Positions 37,271-46,641 of a stretch of DNA of 64,000 nt are shown piece after piece. The notes under the pieces are model-generated. The model saw nothing but the letters and a program-made list of their open reading frames with translations. It made no database searches and had not been told where the DNA came from. Every line of letters begins with the position of its first letter. Positions within the stretch are counted from its first letter, which is position 1. Origin of the DNA: Stieleria bergensis (lineage in GTDB: Bacteria > Planctomycetota > Planctomycetia > Pirellulales > Pirellulaceae); NCBI GenBank assembly GCA_007745635.1, contig CP036272.1, forward strand, positions 2,455,146-2,519,145. The letters are read 5' to 3'. A program made the translations under genes and the position numbers.

Positions 37271-37820
37271 TTCTCAAGCCATGGTGAGGGTGAATCTTCG
37301 TGAGGAGCCTCTTGCTTACAACATCGCTTGTCAAGACTCGGCTCGAAAGTCTGAAAGGTTCAAACCGTCCGAAAGCGGTCGCCAATCATGCCAGTGATGG
37401 CTTCAAACACCGGCCCCAGTGGCAGTAGGCGAAAAAGTGAAGCCGCACAGTCCACGAAGGCAATCTAGGCCGGTGGTCACCAGAGCTTGGGGCGTCAAAC
37501 GATGGTCAAAATCAGGTCTTCACGGCCAGGCATCAATTCCCCCCAACGCGTGGCTAGTCAGGGAGAGTCCCGATCCATGCGGCAAATCGCATTGAAGAGA
37601 GCCATGCCACGGCAAGACCGCTCAACAGGCCGCCATCGGCCGAACGCAGATTCCAGGGCGAACAGACCCTGGCAGAGTGACTGGAGCGGTATGCTGCATC
37701 AAGGCATGCTCGGATGGCTTGCCTTGGGGCAGAACAAGGCTTGGGGAGGATCGAATCCAGCCATCGACTGGCCCCGTCCCTGTTATCAGATTGGAGCCAG
37801 TCGGATGCTTGTGTTGCAGA
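37271..37820. other. Intergenic region, no gene supported
   Basis: 550 bp between the Kef-type gene (starting at 37270, minus) and the end of the SHD1 gene (minus). The only sizeable open frame (37487-37846, plus) is Arg/Gln-rich without motifs. An inverted repeat CCAGGG (37653-37658) / CCCTGG (37667-37672) is visible; it has no T-tract. Confidence 0.45.
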
Positions 37821-39023
37821 CTACTGTGGCAATCCAGCAGGCATGAACATTTGCGCCATGTTCATGACTTGCATGACCGCCTGATTGAACTCCGCTTGGC
37901 TATTGGCGGCCAGCATGGGATCAAGGATTCCGTTAGCCATGATCACCATTTGTGATGCCGCTTGTCCGCTGAACGGATTGCCTTGCATCTGCTCTGGCGA
38001 GTCCATCATCTCGACCAAGTTATCCTTCGATGCATCCCAGGCCACTGCCATGTCCTTGGGCACCCACCGGCCACCAAGAACAACCATTTCGGTTTCGTCT
38101 AATCCGCCTTCCTGATTGGGGACGCGAATGATACCGGAGTTTGAGCTCTGTTGTTCAACCTGGATTCCATCCATGACAGAACTGACCATTCCTGGAGGCG
38201 CCATCTTGAGTAAACCTTTGATGTGTGCTCCTAATTTCGGACCTCGCTCATCGAGGATCTCTGTGATGGTGCGCTGCTCAGATTCACGGTTTAGTGAATC
38301 GATCAACATCACCGTTTCAAACACCGTGCCGACCGTAGGGTCGTAGCCTTGACGAATCATTGGCATCATGGGTGGAGGGACTTGTGCCATCATCGGCGAG
38401 TTCATGATGAACTGCTTTTTTGTCACCAGGATCTGCACGACTTTCAAAGCAACACCAACGACCTCCTCGGTTGCTTTCTGATCGTTTCCCTGGGACTTGT
38501 TCATCGCGGTGCGGATTTCTTGGCTATCAATTTTGTTGCGAACTTCCGCCGGCAGGGCGTGCCAAAAAACTTCCGGGTGTCCAGCTTGAAACTGGGCGAC
38601 AACGAAGTCCACTGTTTCTTGCAAGGAAGCATTTTCGGGAAAAGATGGCAACGCTGGGATCGCCGGAGCCACGGGCGCATTGAACTTTAGCTTCCGAGCA
38701 ATAAGAGCCCGGCTGGTTGAGGAGGGATTCGCTGGCGCGGCGGGTTGACTGCCGGTACTCGGTGTCTTGGCAGCGTCGTAAAGCTTTTTGGCTTGTGCAC
38801 GGCTGGCGTCACTGAGTCGATTGATCGGCACCTTGATTGTGCTGCCATCTGACTTTCGCAACACCACACTCGCCCCTTCAACGCCAGCGTATTCCGCTTC
38901 GACCTTGTATTGGCCTGTCTTGTCAGTCCAAGTGTCGGCCGATACGAAACGCGTTGGAAGGAACACCAAGGGAACGATAGCGATGGAAAAAGCGCAAAGA
39001 CGCTGGAAACGATTCGGCAACAT
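37821..39023 (-). CDS. Secreted SHD1-domain protein
   Basis: ATG at 39023 is chosen over the ATG at 39044 because AGAGGA stands just upstream of it (400 residues). A signal peptide (~1-28, ending FVSADT) precedes an SHD1 domain (~29-85; WTDKTGQYKVEAEYAGVEG, VVLRKSDGSTIKVPINRLS), the Sla1-homology fold that planctomycetes carry in many exported proteins. The rest (~120-400) is helical, with FQAGHPEVFWHALPAEVR, and looks like a domain whose text recurs in planctomycete proteins of unknown function. In eukaryotes SHD1 binds NPFxD motifs; the bacterial ligand is unknown. Confidence 0.75.
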   Translation of the reverse strand: MLPNRFQRLCAFSIAIVPLVFLPTRFVSADTWTDKTGQYKVEAEYAGVEGASVVLRKSDGSTIKVPINRLSDASRAQAKKLYDAAKTPSTGSQPAAPANPSSTSRALIARKLKFNAPVAPAIPALPSFPENASLQETVDFVVAQFQAGHPEVFWHALPAEVRNKIDSQEIRTAMNKSQGNDQKATEEVVGVALKVVQILVTKKQFIMNSPMMAQVPPPMMPMIRQGYDPTVGTVFETVMLIDSLNRESEQRTITEILDERGPKLGAHIKGLLKMAPPGMVSSVMDGIQVEQQSSNSGIIRVPNQEGGLDETEMVVLGGRWVPKDMAVAWDASKDNLVEMMDSPEQMQGNPFSGQAASQMVIMANGILDPMLAANSQAEFNQAVMQVMNMAQMFMPAGLPQ

Positions 39024-39347
39024 GGATGTCCTCTGGCTAAACATTGAGACGGCTTGACGGTGTCAGCGACGGCAAAATCAACGCAAGTCACCGCTGAGAT
39101 CTTTCTGGCACAGATTAGACAGTCAGTAGGCGGATGAATCCCTGAAAAACAGATAATTGCCACAGAAGAGAGAATCGGCACAGGCGTGTGGCGACCCGCA
39201 GGTTCGCTTCAGAGGATGTGCAGCTGATTGAACCCAGCGTTAGCGACTTGTGGCTAGGATGGGGGCGGTCAGGATTCAGTGTATAACTAACCGGCTGCGT
39301 GACGTTGGGCGGCCAATGAACGGTTCGAGTGGCAGAGGGGATTCGGA
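39024..39347. other. Divergent intergenic region
   Basis: 324 bp between the SHD1 gene (minus) and the phosphoesterase gene (plus); promoters for both should lie here. I see no convincing promoter box, hairpin or small gene. Confidence 0.4.
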
Positions 39348-40241
39348 ATGACGGCTGACAATCATCACACGCGCGTCGGTCGACGTGCATTCTTAAGCAA
39401 CGGTTCGCTTGTTCTGGCGACAGCGGCTCTTTCTGCTAAGCAAGTCGTCGCTGATGAGGGTCGTTCTGCGTTGCAGATTGGGCTTGTGACCGACTTGCAT
39501 TATGCCGATAAGCCGGCCGCTGGTTCACGTCACTACCGGCAAACGCCTGATAAACTTGCCGAAGCCGCCGAGCATTTTGGAAAGCATGATCCGTCATTCA
39601 TTGTTGAACTTGGCGACCTGATCGACGCCGCCGACAGTGTCCAGACCGAGCTTGGTTATCTGAAGCGGATCAATAAAGACTTTGCTGCGATTCACAAACA
39701 TCGGCACTACGTGCTTGGCAATCATTGCGTTCAGACGCTGACGAAACAGGAGTTTTTGGACGGGGTTGAACAGCAACGATCGTACTATTCCTTTGATTCC
39801 GGAGCATTCCACTTTGTCGTGCTCGATGCGTGCTTTCGCAGCGACGGAGAGCCCTATGGTCGCAATAACTTTCAGTGGACCGACCCCAATCTTCCGGCTG
39901 CTGAAGTCGAGTGGCTGGAGTCTGATCTAAAGGCAACGGACAAGAAGACTGTTGTATTTGCTCATCAACGTCTTGATGTGACCAACCAGCACGGAGTCAA
40001 GAACAGTGCCCAGGTGCGACAGGTGCTCGAAGCTTCCGGCAACGTGCTGGCGGTGTTCCAGGGGCACAGCCACAAGAATGACTTGAAGGACATCGGCGGA
40101 ATTCATTACTGCACGCTTGTCGCGATGGTCGAAGGTTCGGGAGCCGACCAGAATGGGTACTCCCTGCTAAGCCTTGATGCTGATGGCACGATTGAAGTCA
40201 AGGGATCTCGCAAGCAAAGCGATTACCGATGGACCATCTGA
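39348..40241 (+). CDS. Tat-exported calcineurin-like metallophosphoesterase
   Basis: The 297-residue protein starts with a twin-arginine signal (GRRAFLSNGSLVLATAA). The metallophosphoesterase motifs follow in order: DLHY (D-x-H), GDLID (GD-x-x-D), GNHC (usually GNH[DE]; here Cys), an AHQRLD block and GHSHKND. Two metal ions bound by these residues hydrolyse phosphoesters; the substrate is unknown. The Cys in GNHC replaces the frequent Asp/Glu, which is not a metal ligand. A small unknown protein follows 11 bp downstream. Confidence 0.85.
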   Translation: MTADNHHTRVGRRAFLSNGSLVLATAALSAKQVVADEGRSALQIGLVTDLHYADKPAAGSRHYRQTPDKLAEAAEHFGKHDPSFIVELGDLIDAADSVQTELGYLKRINKDFAAIHKHRHYVLGNHCVQTLTKQEFLDGVEQQRSYYSFDSGAFHFVVLDACFRSDGEPYGRNNFQWTDPNLPAAEVEWLESDLKATDKKTVVFAHQRLDVTNQHGVKNSAQVRQVLEASGNVLAVFQGHSHKNDLKDIGGIHYCTLVAMVEGSGADQNGYSLLSLDADGTIEVKGSRKQSDYRWTI

Positions 40242-40252
40242 GTTTGACTGAC

Positions 40253-40549
40253 ATGAGCAACCAGCGTCAAATTGTTCCCGGCATCACGGTCACCGCGTCC
40301 GGCCAAGCGACGGTTGATCCCGCGATGGCTGAGACTCTCTTTGATTTAGCGATCGCGCTTGAGGAACCAACGGATCTACCGGTGGACGTTCAGCACGTCC
40401 TTGCTGCGATCGTGTTGGCGGCTCGCAAAGGTGACATTGATGTCAACAAGCCGATTTCGTCCGCCGATCCATCGCTGATCCGACTTTTAGCAGGGCACGT
40501 GAAATCGATCTTCACGGACTACGGTGGCGAAGTCGGTACCGACGACTGA
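40253..40549 (+). CDS. Small acidic protein, unknown
   Basis: ATG at 40253 gives 98 residues; an ATG at 40229 would overlap the phosphoesterase by 13 bases. The protein is acidic and helical (ETLFDLAIALEEPTDLPVDV, HVLAAIVLAARKG) without signal peptide or Cys. I recognise no family. Its closeness to the phosphoesterase suggests co-transcription. It is convergent with the PQQ gene, 88 bp apart. Confidence 0.6.
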   Translation: MSNQRQIVPGITVTASGQATVDPAMAETLFDLAIALEEPTDLPVDVQHVLAAIVLAARKGDIDVNKPISSADPSLIRLLAGHVKSIFTDYGGEVGTDD

Positions 40550-40637
40550 ACCTCGAACGCGTTTCCGTCTGGTTCCGCCGGTGGTCTCGGTGTTTCCCCA
40601 AAAGACACTTCCTGCGGAACCGTTGTTTCGCAGGCGT

Positions 40638-41924
40638 TTACTTCTCGTCTGTAAGGCAGAAGAGTTTCTTCTCACCTCGAATCAAGATGCGATTCCCGTC
40701 GGGAACGGGCGACCCGATGACCGGCTGCTCGAACTCATTTTCCGAGAGCAGTTGAAACTGATCATTGGCGACACTGGCGACAAAGACGGTTCCATCTTCG
40801 CGCGGAGCGTACAAGAGGTCAGAGGCGATCAACGGGGACGCATAATATGAGGTGCGGTGTTTGGGGAACCGATCGGACCAAACGGTTTTGCCCGTGGCGG
40901 GGTCAATGCACTCGATCTGGCCCTTGTCTCGGACCAGGTAAACCTTGCCTTTGTAGGCGACGGGTGAGGGAACAAATGAACTGATGTCGTTGCGCACCCA
41001 GACATGATTGGTCTCGGTGACATCGCCGCTGCCGGTAAGTCGGACGCCAAACATTCGTGGGATGCCGCGATCGTTACGACCAAAACAGATCACGGCCATC
41101 TCACCGATGATCACTGGGTTTGCGATGGCAGGCCATAACTTGTTTTGTTCGGGGTTGAAGCCGCCGCAGCTCCAAACCACCGAGCCATCGGCCGCGTCGT
41201 GCATCGTGAGGTGCTCAGCGCCCCAGACCAGGACCACTTCGCGGCCATTGTGCTGCATCACGATCGGGGTGGTGTAACACTGATCCGATTCTTTCGGCAC
41301 GGTGTAGTTGCGCGCGACCTTCCAAGCCAGTTCGCCGGTTTTCTTATCAAACGCTGCTAGCCACGAATCGCCTTCGTGCATTCGCGCCATGATGACATGA
41401 TTCTTGGTCAACACAGGTGAAGTGCCGTGGTCCCAATAGCGATTGTCTGGACCAAAGCGTTTCACCAAATCGGTCTGCCAGCGGTTGGTCCCATCCAGGT
41501 TGACCGCGGCCAGCATTCCACTTTTAAAGTAAACGAAGACCCCTGAACCATCGGTGATCGGTGACGCGTTACAGCCCGATCCGTTGCGGTGTTTGCCAGC
41601 GGTCTCTTGATCAAAGGACGTCTGCCATCTGGGCTTGCCGGATTGATCGAACGCTAAAATCGCATCCTGCCCATCAATCGGTGCGGTGACAAGAATTTGG
41701 TTTTGCCAAACAATCGGTGTGGAGCAGCCCTTCCCTGGCAAGTCCGCCGTCCATGCGGTCTCCGACGCGGTCAACTGCTGCGGGAATGTGCCCACTGCAA
41801 TGCTTCCGCTGTCATCCGGTCCACGCCATTTTGGCCAATCGGCGTGAGCGAAACTAGAGACTAACAAAACGGCGGGAAGGCAAGGTGCAAACGAACGTAA
41901 GCCTGGCATTTGGATGGTACCCAT
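40638..41924 (-). CDS. Secreted PQQ-like beta-propeller protein
   Basis: The 428-residue protein has a signal peptide (ending SSFAHA; starts at 41924 or 41909 are both possible, neither with a good Shine-Dalgarno sequence) and then the typical planctomycete opening DWPKWRGPDDSGS. Repeated Trp-docking blades follow (CSTPIVWQNQILVTAPIDG, LAFDQSGKPRWQTSF, WLAAFDKKTGELAWKVARN, IDPATGKTVWSDR), as in BamB and PQQ-dependent enzymes. No PQQ-binding set of residues is evident, so a scaffold or unknown enzyme is equally likely. It is a paralogue of the protein at 52095. Confidence 0.85.
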   Translation of the reverse strand: MGTIQMPGLRSFAPCLPAVLLVSSFAHADWPKWRGPDDSGSIAVGTFPQQLTASETAWTADLPGKGCSTPIVWQNQILVTAPIDGQDAILAFDQSGKPRWQTSFDQETAGKHRNGSGCNASPITDGSGVFVYFKSGMLAAVNLDGTNRWQTDLVKRFGPDNRYWDHGTSPVLTKNHVIMARMHEGDSWLAAFDKKTGELAWKVARNYTVPKESDQCYTTPIVMQHNGREVVLVWGAEHLTMHDAADGSVVWSCGGFNPEQNKLWPAIANPVIIGEMAVICFGRNDRGIPRMFGVRLTGSGDVTETNHVWVRNDISSFVPSPVAYKGKVYLVRDKGQIECIDPATGKTVWSDRFPKHRTSYYASPLIASDLLYAPREDGTVFVASVANDQFQLLSENEFEQPVIGSPVPDGNRILIRGEKKLFCLTDEK

Positions 41925-43280
41925 TCAGGAATTGAATAACGAAACGCGACGAAAATGGACCGGGGAAACATTGCCGTCTCTGACACGGAGAAACCAACAC
42001 GAGTCGTCACAACTCTTTGGGCAAATGTTCTTCATTCACCATTGTAGCGTAGGCGATTCCCGAATGGGTGCCCGTTTGACCTTGCACGTTCATCGGCCAC
42101 ACAATCCTCGACCAGGTAAGCATGTTGCAGCGATTGTCGTGGCCAAGAATGCCGCCGATGCGTGTGAAGCCCGATTGCACGGCGGGCCGAGTGAGCTTGA
42201 ATCGCGATGTGGATTCCTCCAATACCGGCCGGCACGTGCTTTGACGCCAGAAGCTTGTGATCGATCCGGACGACTCGCGTCACCTTAATCTGCCAGTTGG
42301 GAATCCGAGCAACCCGTTCCAGGAAGGCGGACTGGGCAAGGCACACGCGGGGCCTTCATCGTCGAAAACTGACACCGCAGCGATGTCGCAACATGCCATC
42401 GCTCGGTCGAATTCGTTTTTGGCTCTCGCCCAAGCCTGTCAGTTCCAGACCGACAATGACATCGAACCCAAGCACGAGCTGGCCGTTATCTGTTCCATCG
42501 TTAAATGGGCGGGCAGCATCTGATCCATCAAACCGATCCGCACGCAGTTCGGGGCGGAAAACGACGTCGTCCGTCGGTGCGTTGTTCGCTCCCACAGAAA
42601 GCGAAAAGAAGTTTCCGTCTAACGGGCAGAGTTTGGATTGCTTGAACGATTGAGTCCAACAGGGGTTCCTTCTTCGTCGCGAAACCACTCGAGTCGCATT
42701 CCACGATTCGTGCATCGGTTGACTGAATAAGTGAGGTACTGGCCGATGCCGTCCCAATCTGCTTGGCCGCCGTCCGCTGAACTGGCCTCTTGTAAGCCTA
42801 GCCAGTGATGGAAAACATCATCCCACTTGCAAGTCAACGGTAATCCAACGAGCCAGCTGTATCGTGTCCGGTTGGTGAACTCTTGCGCACGCGCAAAGTT
42901 TGCCGATTGCCAAAGCGTTGAGCATGGTGCCGGGATTAAGGCTCGTCCTAGATCCAGTGGCTGTTCTGACTCATTGACTCTGTGGTCACATCCGTTTCAT
43001 TGCCGAGATTCCCTACAGGCGACTCAATCATGCCAAAACGAATTGCTTGGAGCAGATTGGATCGACGGGTTGGCTCATGGGAACGAGCCGCCGCAGCCAG
43101 GAAACCGCGAGGCCACCAGAAGGCTAGTGGATCGATCCGAGGCCCCGTCGAGACCGTTGGTTCGGAGCTCACCCAGTTTAAACGCATCCCGTCAGATCGC
43201 AACAACCCGCTTGAGCCTGTCGAGCAAAGCGCGATGCAGTCCTTGCGTTGACTGCAACGCTAAGCCTTGAAGAAAGTGAA
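41925..43280. other. 1.36-kb gene-poor stretch
   Basis: No intact gene is supported between the PQQ gene and the lipoprotein gene. Open frames on both strands are short. Part of it (about 42380-43000) is a broken porin-like gene, listed separately. The left part (41925-42380) shows nothing I can recognise. Confidence 0.6.
42380..43000 (-). pseudogene. Remnant of a beta-barrel porin (BBP2/OmpL-like) gene
   Basis: Reading the minus strand, one frame gives RYSWLVGLPLTCKWDDVFHH, then DGIGQYLTYSVN and GMRLEWFRDEEGTPVGLNRS before stopping at 42619; a second frame continues the sense with GNFFSLSVGANNAPTDD, VFRPELRADRFDG and PFNDGTDNGQLVLGFDVI. Together these match the C-terminal strands of planctomycete outer-membrane barrel proteins (G-x-GQYL-Y, GLR-x-EWFRDEDG, RPE-x-R-x-D, FNDGT-x-x-Q), so a single-base shift near 42625-42640 breaks the gene. 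The frame also stops near 43000, and the N-terminal half and any signal peptide are missing. Family attribution is from memory of the motif set. Confidence 0.55.
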
Positions 43281-44486
43281 ATGCCAGTAGATAAGTCAAA
43301 ATTTCCCATCGTGCTTCTGTGCATCGTCGCAACCTTTTTCTCGGGTTGCGCGACGGGGCCAAAGCGGATGGTGAGTGATTGGCGGGAATACAACGAGTCG
43401 ACGGTCGAGGTTGGGAACCAGGAGTTGCTGCTCAATTTGGTCAGGCTTCGATACGACGAATATCCAGGCCTGCTTCGTGTGACCAACATCACCGCACAGC
43501 GAAACTGGACGTATTCCGGAACGCTGGCAGCAAATGTTCCTGAAGGTGGCCCGGATGCTCTTGCGGCAGGCTTGACTGGCCCGCGATCGGAACGTCCCAC
43601 CGTTTCGTTTAACCCAGGTGGTCGGGAACTGATTGCGGCTGCGCTGAAACCGGTTTCTCTTGATGTGCTGTACTTAGCAGCCTATATGGGCTGGCCGGCT
43701 TCGATCACTTGGCCGCTGATGATCAAGTCGATCAACGACGTCAACATCGCCCCGTCTCATCATGGACAGATGCCGGGGACAGCAGAGATGACCAACGAGT
43801 TTCTGATGATCGCCCTGAGTGTTCGTTCCTTGCAGGATCAGCGCTTGCTGGAGGTCGGAAGAATCGAAAAGTTAGTGCCGATCAACGAAGGCCTGGACCC
43901 ACAATTGATTACAGCGTCGGACCGGATCCAGGCGCTCAATTCAGGTTATACATTCGTCGATTCAGGTAACGGGGACAGCTTGACGCTTAGCAAGACCAAG
44001 CAGCTCACTGTGTTGCGATTCGCGGCGGAAGCCATTGGCACGCCAGAGCATGCGAATCTTGTCCAGATGCTTGGCATTGACCCACAGTCCAAGACCTTTG
44101 AGCTTGAACCAGGGTACGAGGGCTATTTGAAAGAAGAGGACCTGCCGCGTCAGGATATCGAAATTGGCATGCGGTCGCTTTTCGAGATGCTGTTTCTGCT
44201 GTCCCGAGGAGTGCAGGTGCCGCAGTGCGACCTGCGTTGTGGTGTCGCCCCCGCGTTGGCTGATTATCCCATCTCGGACTCAATGGTCGGCGGCTTCGTT
44301 GTCAAGTGTTGCGACAAGCGTCCCGCCTGTGCTTCAGTTGCCGTCCAATATCGTGACACTTGGTTCTATATTGATAGTCGCGATCAGGATAGCAAAGCCA
44401 AGTTCTTTCTCTTGAAGCTGATCTTCGATACTCAAACAGAGGCCGCCATCGACGATTCCGCCCCTCTGTTGACACTGCCCTTGTAA
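43281..44486 (+). CDS. Lipoprotein of an unnamed family
   Basis: ATG at 43281 (401 residues) has a GAAAG purine tract upstream and opens a lipoprotein signal with lipobox FSGC (Cys at 23). The mature part is conserved in pattern rather than named: NQELLLNLVRLRYDEYPGL, GRELIAAALKPVSLDVL, and a C-terminal VAVQYRDTWFYIDSRDQDSK, a block I have met in uncharacterised proteobacterial lipoproteins ending W-(x)-YIDDRD-x-x-SK. The role is unknown. It is convergent with a membrane alpha/beta hydrolase, with 186 bp between their ends. Confidence 0.7.
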   Translation: MPVDKSKFPIVLLCIVATFFSGCATGPKRMVSDWREYNESTVEVGNQELLLNLVRLRYDEYPGLLRVTNITAQRNWTYSGTLAANVPEGGPDALAAGLTGPRSERPTVSFNPGGRELIAAALKPVSLDVLYLAAYMGWPASITWPLMIKSINDVNIAPSHHGQMPGTAEMTNEFLMIALSVRSLQDQRLLEVGRIEKLVPINEGLDPQLITASDRIQALNSGYTFVDSGNGDSLTLSKTKQLTVLRFAAEAIGTPEHANLVQMLGIDPQSKTFELEPGYEGYLKEEDLPRQDIEIGMRSLFEMLFLLSRGVQVPQCDLRCGVAPALADYPISDSMVGGFVVKCCDKRPACASVAVQYRDTWFYIDSRDQDSKAKFFLLKLIFDTQTEAAIDDSAPLLTLPL

Positions 44487-44672
44487 GGCAACTCGGCCAA
44501 AGCAACTCAGCTGTCTCTTGGGATCAGCGTTGAATCCGTGCAAGCAGGGATTGCCGGCCAACGCACCGTTTCAGCGGCTGGGGGGCCGGCGAGTGGCGAG
44601 CCGCGCCCTGCGGTCGAACAGATGCTGCGGCGAATCTGCTGCAGAGCGTGAGGCAATGCAGCACTTCACGCG

Positions 44673-46199
44673 TTAGGCTGCGCGACGTGGAGTGAGCCTG
44701 CGGCGTGCGGGTTCGACAGGCTGGAGCGGTTCTAAGCCCATGATGGATCGCTGACAATTTCGGAAGTGAACGAACCAAGCTTGGAGATCCGTGTTTGTGC
44801 CGGACTGAGCATAACGAAACTGGGAGTCGCTACTGGCAATATTTAGAGCTAACAGGTTTACCGTTTCAGCATGTTCAAAATAGGACGTGTGAACCAGCGT
44901 ATGGCTGTCTAACGCTCGAGCAACTTTCTCCAATCCCGTTGAGAACGTGGCCTCACCCAGGAACTCTCGCAGTTTGGGGCCCAGTTTTTGTGCTTGCATG
45001 TCTGCCGCGTGCAGCATCTTGTGCTCAAACCAGCGAGGGATGGCTGTTCCGGAATCGTTCGCTTGTTTGACGATAGGATGCGGGGACACAGCGACGACGT
45101 CTGCCGCAGGTCGATTGTTGCCCTGTGCTGTTTTGATGACCAACTTGCGAATCTTTGAGTCCAGTGCGGGCCGCAAAAGCCTGTTGTAAAACGGAGCGAA
45201 CAACCGCAGCAGAGGCCGTGAAGGCAGGGACACGAAATCCGAAATGTAGATGCGATCGCGAGGGACCAACGTTCCTAAAAACGACACTGAGAGCTCAAGT
45301 GTTTTCTTCAAGCCGTTAATGGCTTCATCATCCTTGCTCCAGATCCCCAACCAGGTCCCGCCGTAGCGTTGAAACGTGCGTTGATCCAGCCGCTTCTCCA
45401 AGCCATTGCGAAGGACTTCGGAAACCGGGGCCACGCAGTAACTGCAAAGCAGCAACGTTAGATAGGCAAACAGGAGGATCGCCAACAGAATCCCCCAGCC
45501 TTCGAAGGTGCCCAATAGATAGGCTGAAAACGAGACGTCGCCACCGGGAATGAAACTTCCGAGACGAATGCCGTTTTCAACGGTCTCAAACGGCACTCCC
45601 ATTTGATTGATCAGTTCCAAGATCGGAGCGCGAATCACGCCAATGATCGGGTTGACGTCGTCATGCGAGTTGATGACCAGCCCTTGATCGAGTTGTCCGC
45701 TGACCAACAGGATGAGGAACCACAATGATCGAGCCACCGGAGAGATCAGCGAGAGGCTCAGCACCAAATAGGTGAGGCTAATCGGGTTCAGGGGCGATCG
45801 AGACTTGTGGTGCAGGAACGGGGTTCCCACCGTGGACCAGCTTTTAAGATGTTTTAGTTCGAGCCCGCGCGAGGTGGCGAGTTTTAACGTAGACCAAACA
45901 ACCGATCCACCATGGCTATGGCCGACTAAATGGTAGTCGATCTTGGCTGATTCCAGCGGCTTGAGAGTTTCCAAGAGATCGGCAGCCGCTTTGGCTCGCG
46001 CTCGTTCACTGTTTTCACCGCTCCAGTGAAACACGTCACCTTCGCCCATGATGCGATGGGTGGAACGCAGTTTGGATCGAAGCTTGCGCTGGAAGACACT
46101 CTCGAGTTGCCACCACTTTTTCCCGTGATCAGAATCGGCAGCAGCGAAGGTGCCATGCACCGAAATGATTCTAGCTTCGTTGGGACGTTGTTCCGTCAT
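44673..46199 (-). CDS. Membrane-associated alpha/beta hydrolase
   Basis: ATG at 46199 (508 residues) is preferred over an upstream GTG. The N-terminal part starts ARIISVHGTFAAADSDHG (oxyanion-type HG), and GHSHGG at 93-98 is the nucleophile elbow with Ser95. At least three hydrophobic segments lie at ~150-190 and ~245-270 (ILLAILLFAYLTLLLCS), placing the enzyme at the membrane. The C-terminal half carries HPIVKQANDSGTAIPRWFEH, possibly the catalytic His region. A lipase or esterase activity is plausible; the substrate is unknown. No signal peptide is seen, so the catalytic part probably faces the cytoplasm unless the helices invert it. Confidence 0.7.
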   Translation of the reverse strand: MTEQRPNEARIISVHGTFAAADSDHGKKWWQLESVFQRKLRSKLRSTHRIMGEGDVFHWSGENSERARAKAAADLLETLKPLESAKIDYHLVGHSHGGSVVWSTLKLATSRGLELKHLKSWSTVGTPFLHHKSRSPLNPISLTYLVLSLSLISPVARSLWFLILLVSGQLDQGLVINSHDDVNPIIGVIRAPILELINQMGVPFETVENGIRLGSFIPGGDVSFSAYLLGTFEGWGILLAILLFAYLTLLLCSYCVAPVSEVLRNGLEKRLDQRTFQRYGGTWLGIWSKDDEAINGLKKTLELSVSFLGTLVPRDRIYISDFVSLPSRPLLRLFAPFYNRLLRPALDSKIRKLVIKTAQGNNRPAADVVAVSPHPIVKQANDSGTAIPRWFEHKMLHAADMQAQKLGPKLREFLGEATFSTGLEKVARALDSHTLVHTSYFEHAETVNLLALNIASSDSQFRYAQSGTNTDLQAWFVHFRNCQRSIMGLEPLQPVEPARRRLTPRRAA

Positions 46200-46641
46200 G
46201 ATCCCGTCTGTGTTCAAGAAGTCCGGTGGCACTGAGCGGGTAACACGGAGAAGTGATCAGCGAGCAGCAGCCTGCGGGGACTTAGATGCCGCAGCACGCC
46301 TGGCGCTCCGAGTCGCCGAGCAGACGTTGGCGTATTGGTTTGTGAAACACCGGTGGTCCGATCAGCGATCCGTGTTCTGGATGGTGTTCACCAAACCCGG
46401 CGGTGAGATTTGCTGGCCAAGCGGGTGCGATCAACCGGCATTCACGCGCGGCATTCAATCGCTCAGACTGACGTCTTTTCATGAACCGTAGCAAGTCGCC
46501 CAAGAACGCGTAAAGACCGAATGATCTCAGGCGAACGCATTCTCATTGATCGGGAGTCGAAGCAACGTTTCCAGTGACCTCCACTGCCGACACGTGGGGG
46601 GACCTGTCGCTCGGCGGCATCGTGTGACCAGCTAGCACTGG
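46200..46641. other. Intergenic region with a REP-like hairpin
   Basis: 442 bp upstream of the hydrolase ATG and downstream of the DUF3179 gene stop; both are on the minus strand. A hairpin with GCCGA (46586-46590) and TCGGC (46611-46615) encloses a G-run and CCTGTCG, similar to the element at 31346. Open frames here are without motifs. Confidence 0.4.

Noticed and set aside
37487-37846. 119-residue open frame in the Kef/SHD1 gap
   Set aside because: Arg/Gln-rich translation with no motif; it overlaps the end of the SHD1 gene on the other strand.
41914-42288. Plus-strand open frame overlapping the PQQ gene start
   Set aside because: Its translation has no motif, and it overlaps the upstream end of a well-supported gene.
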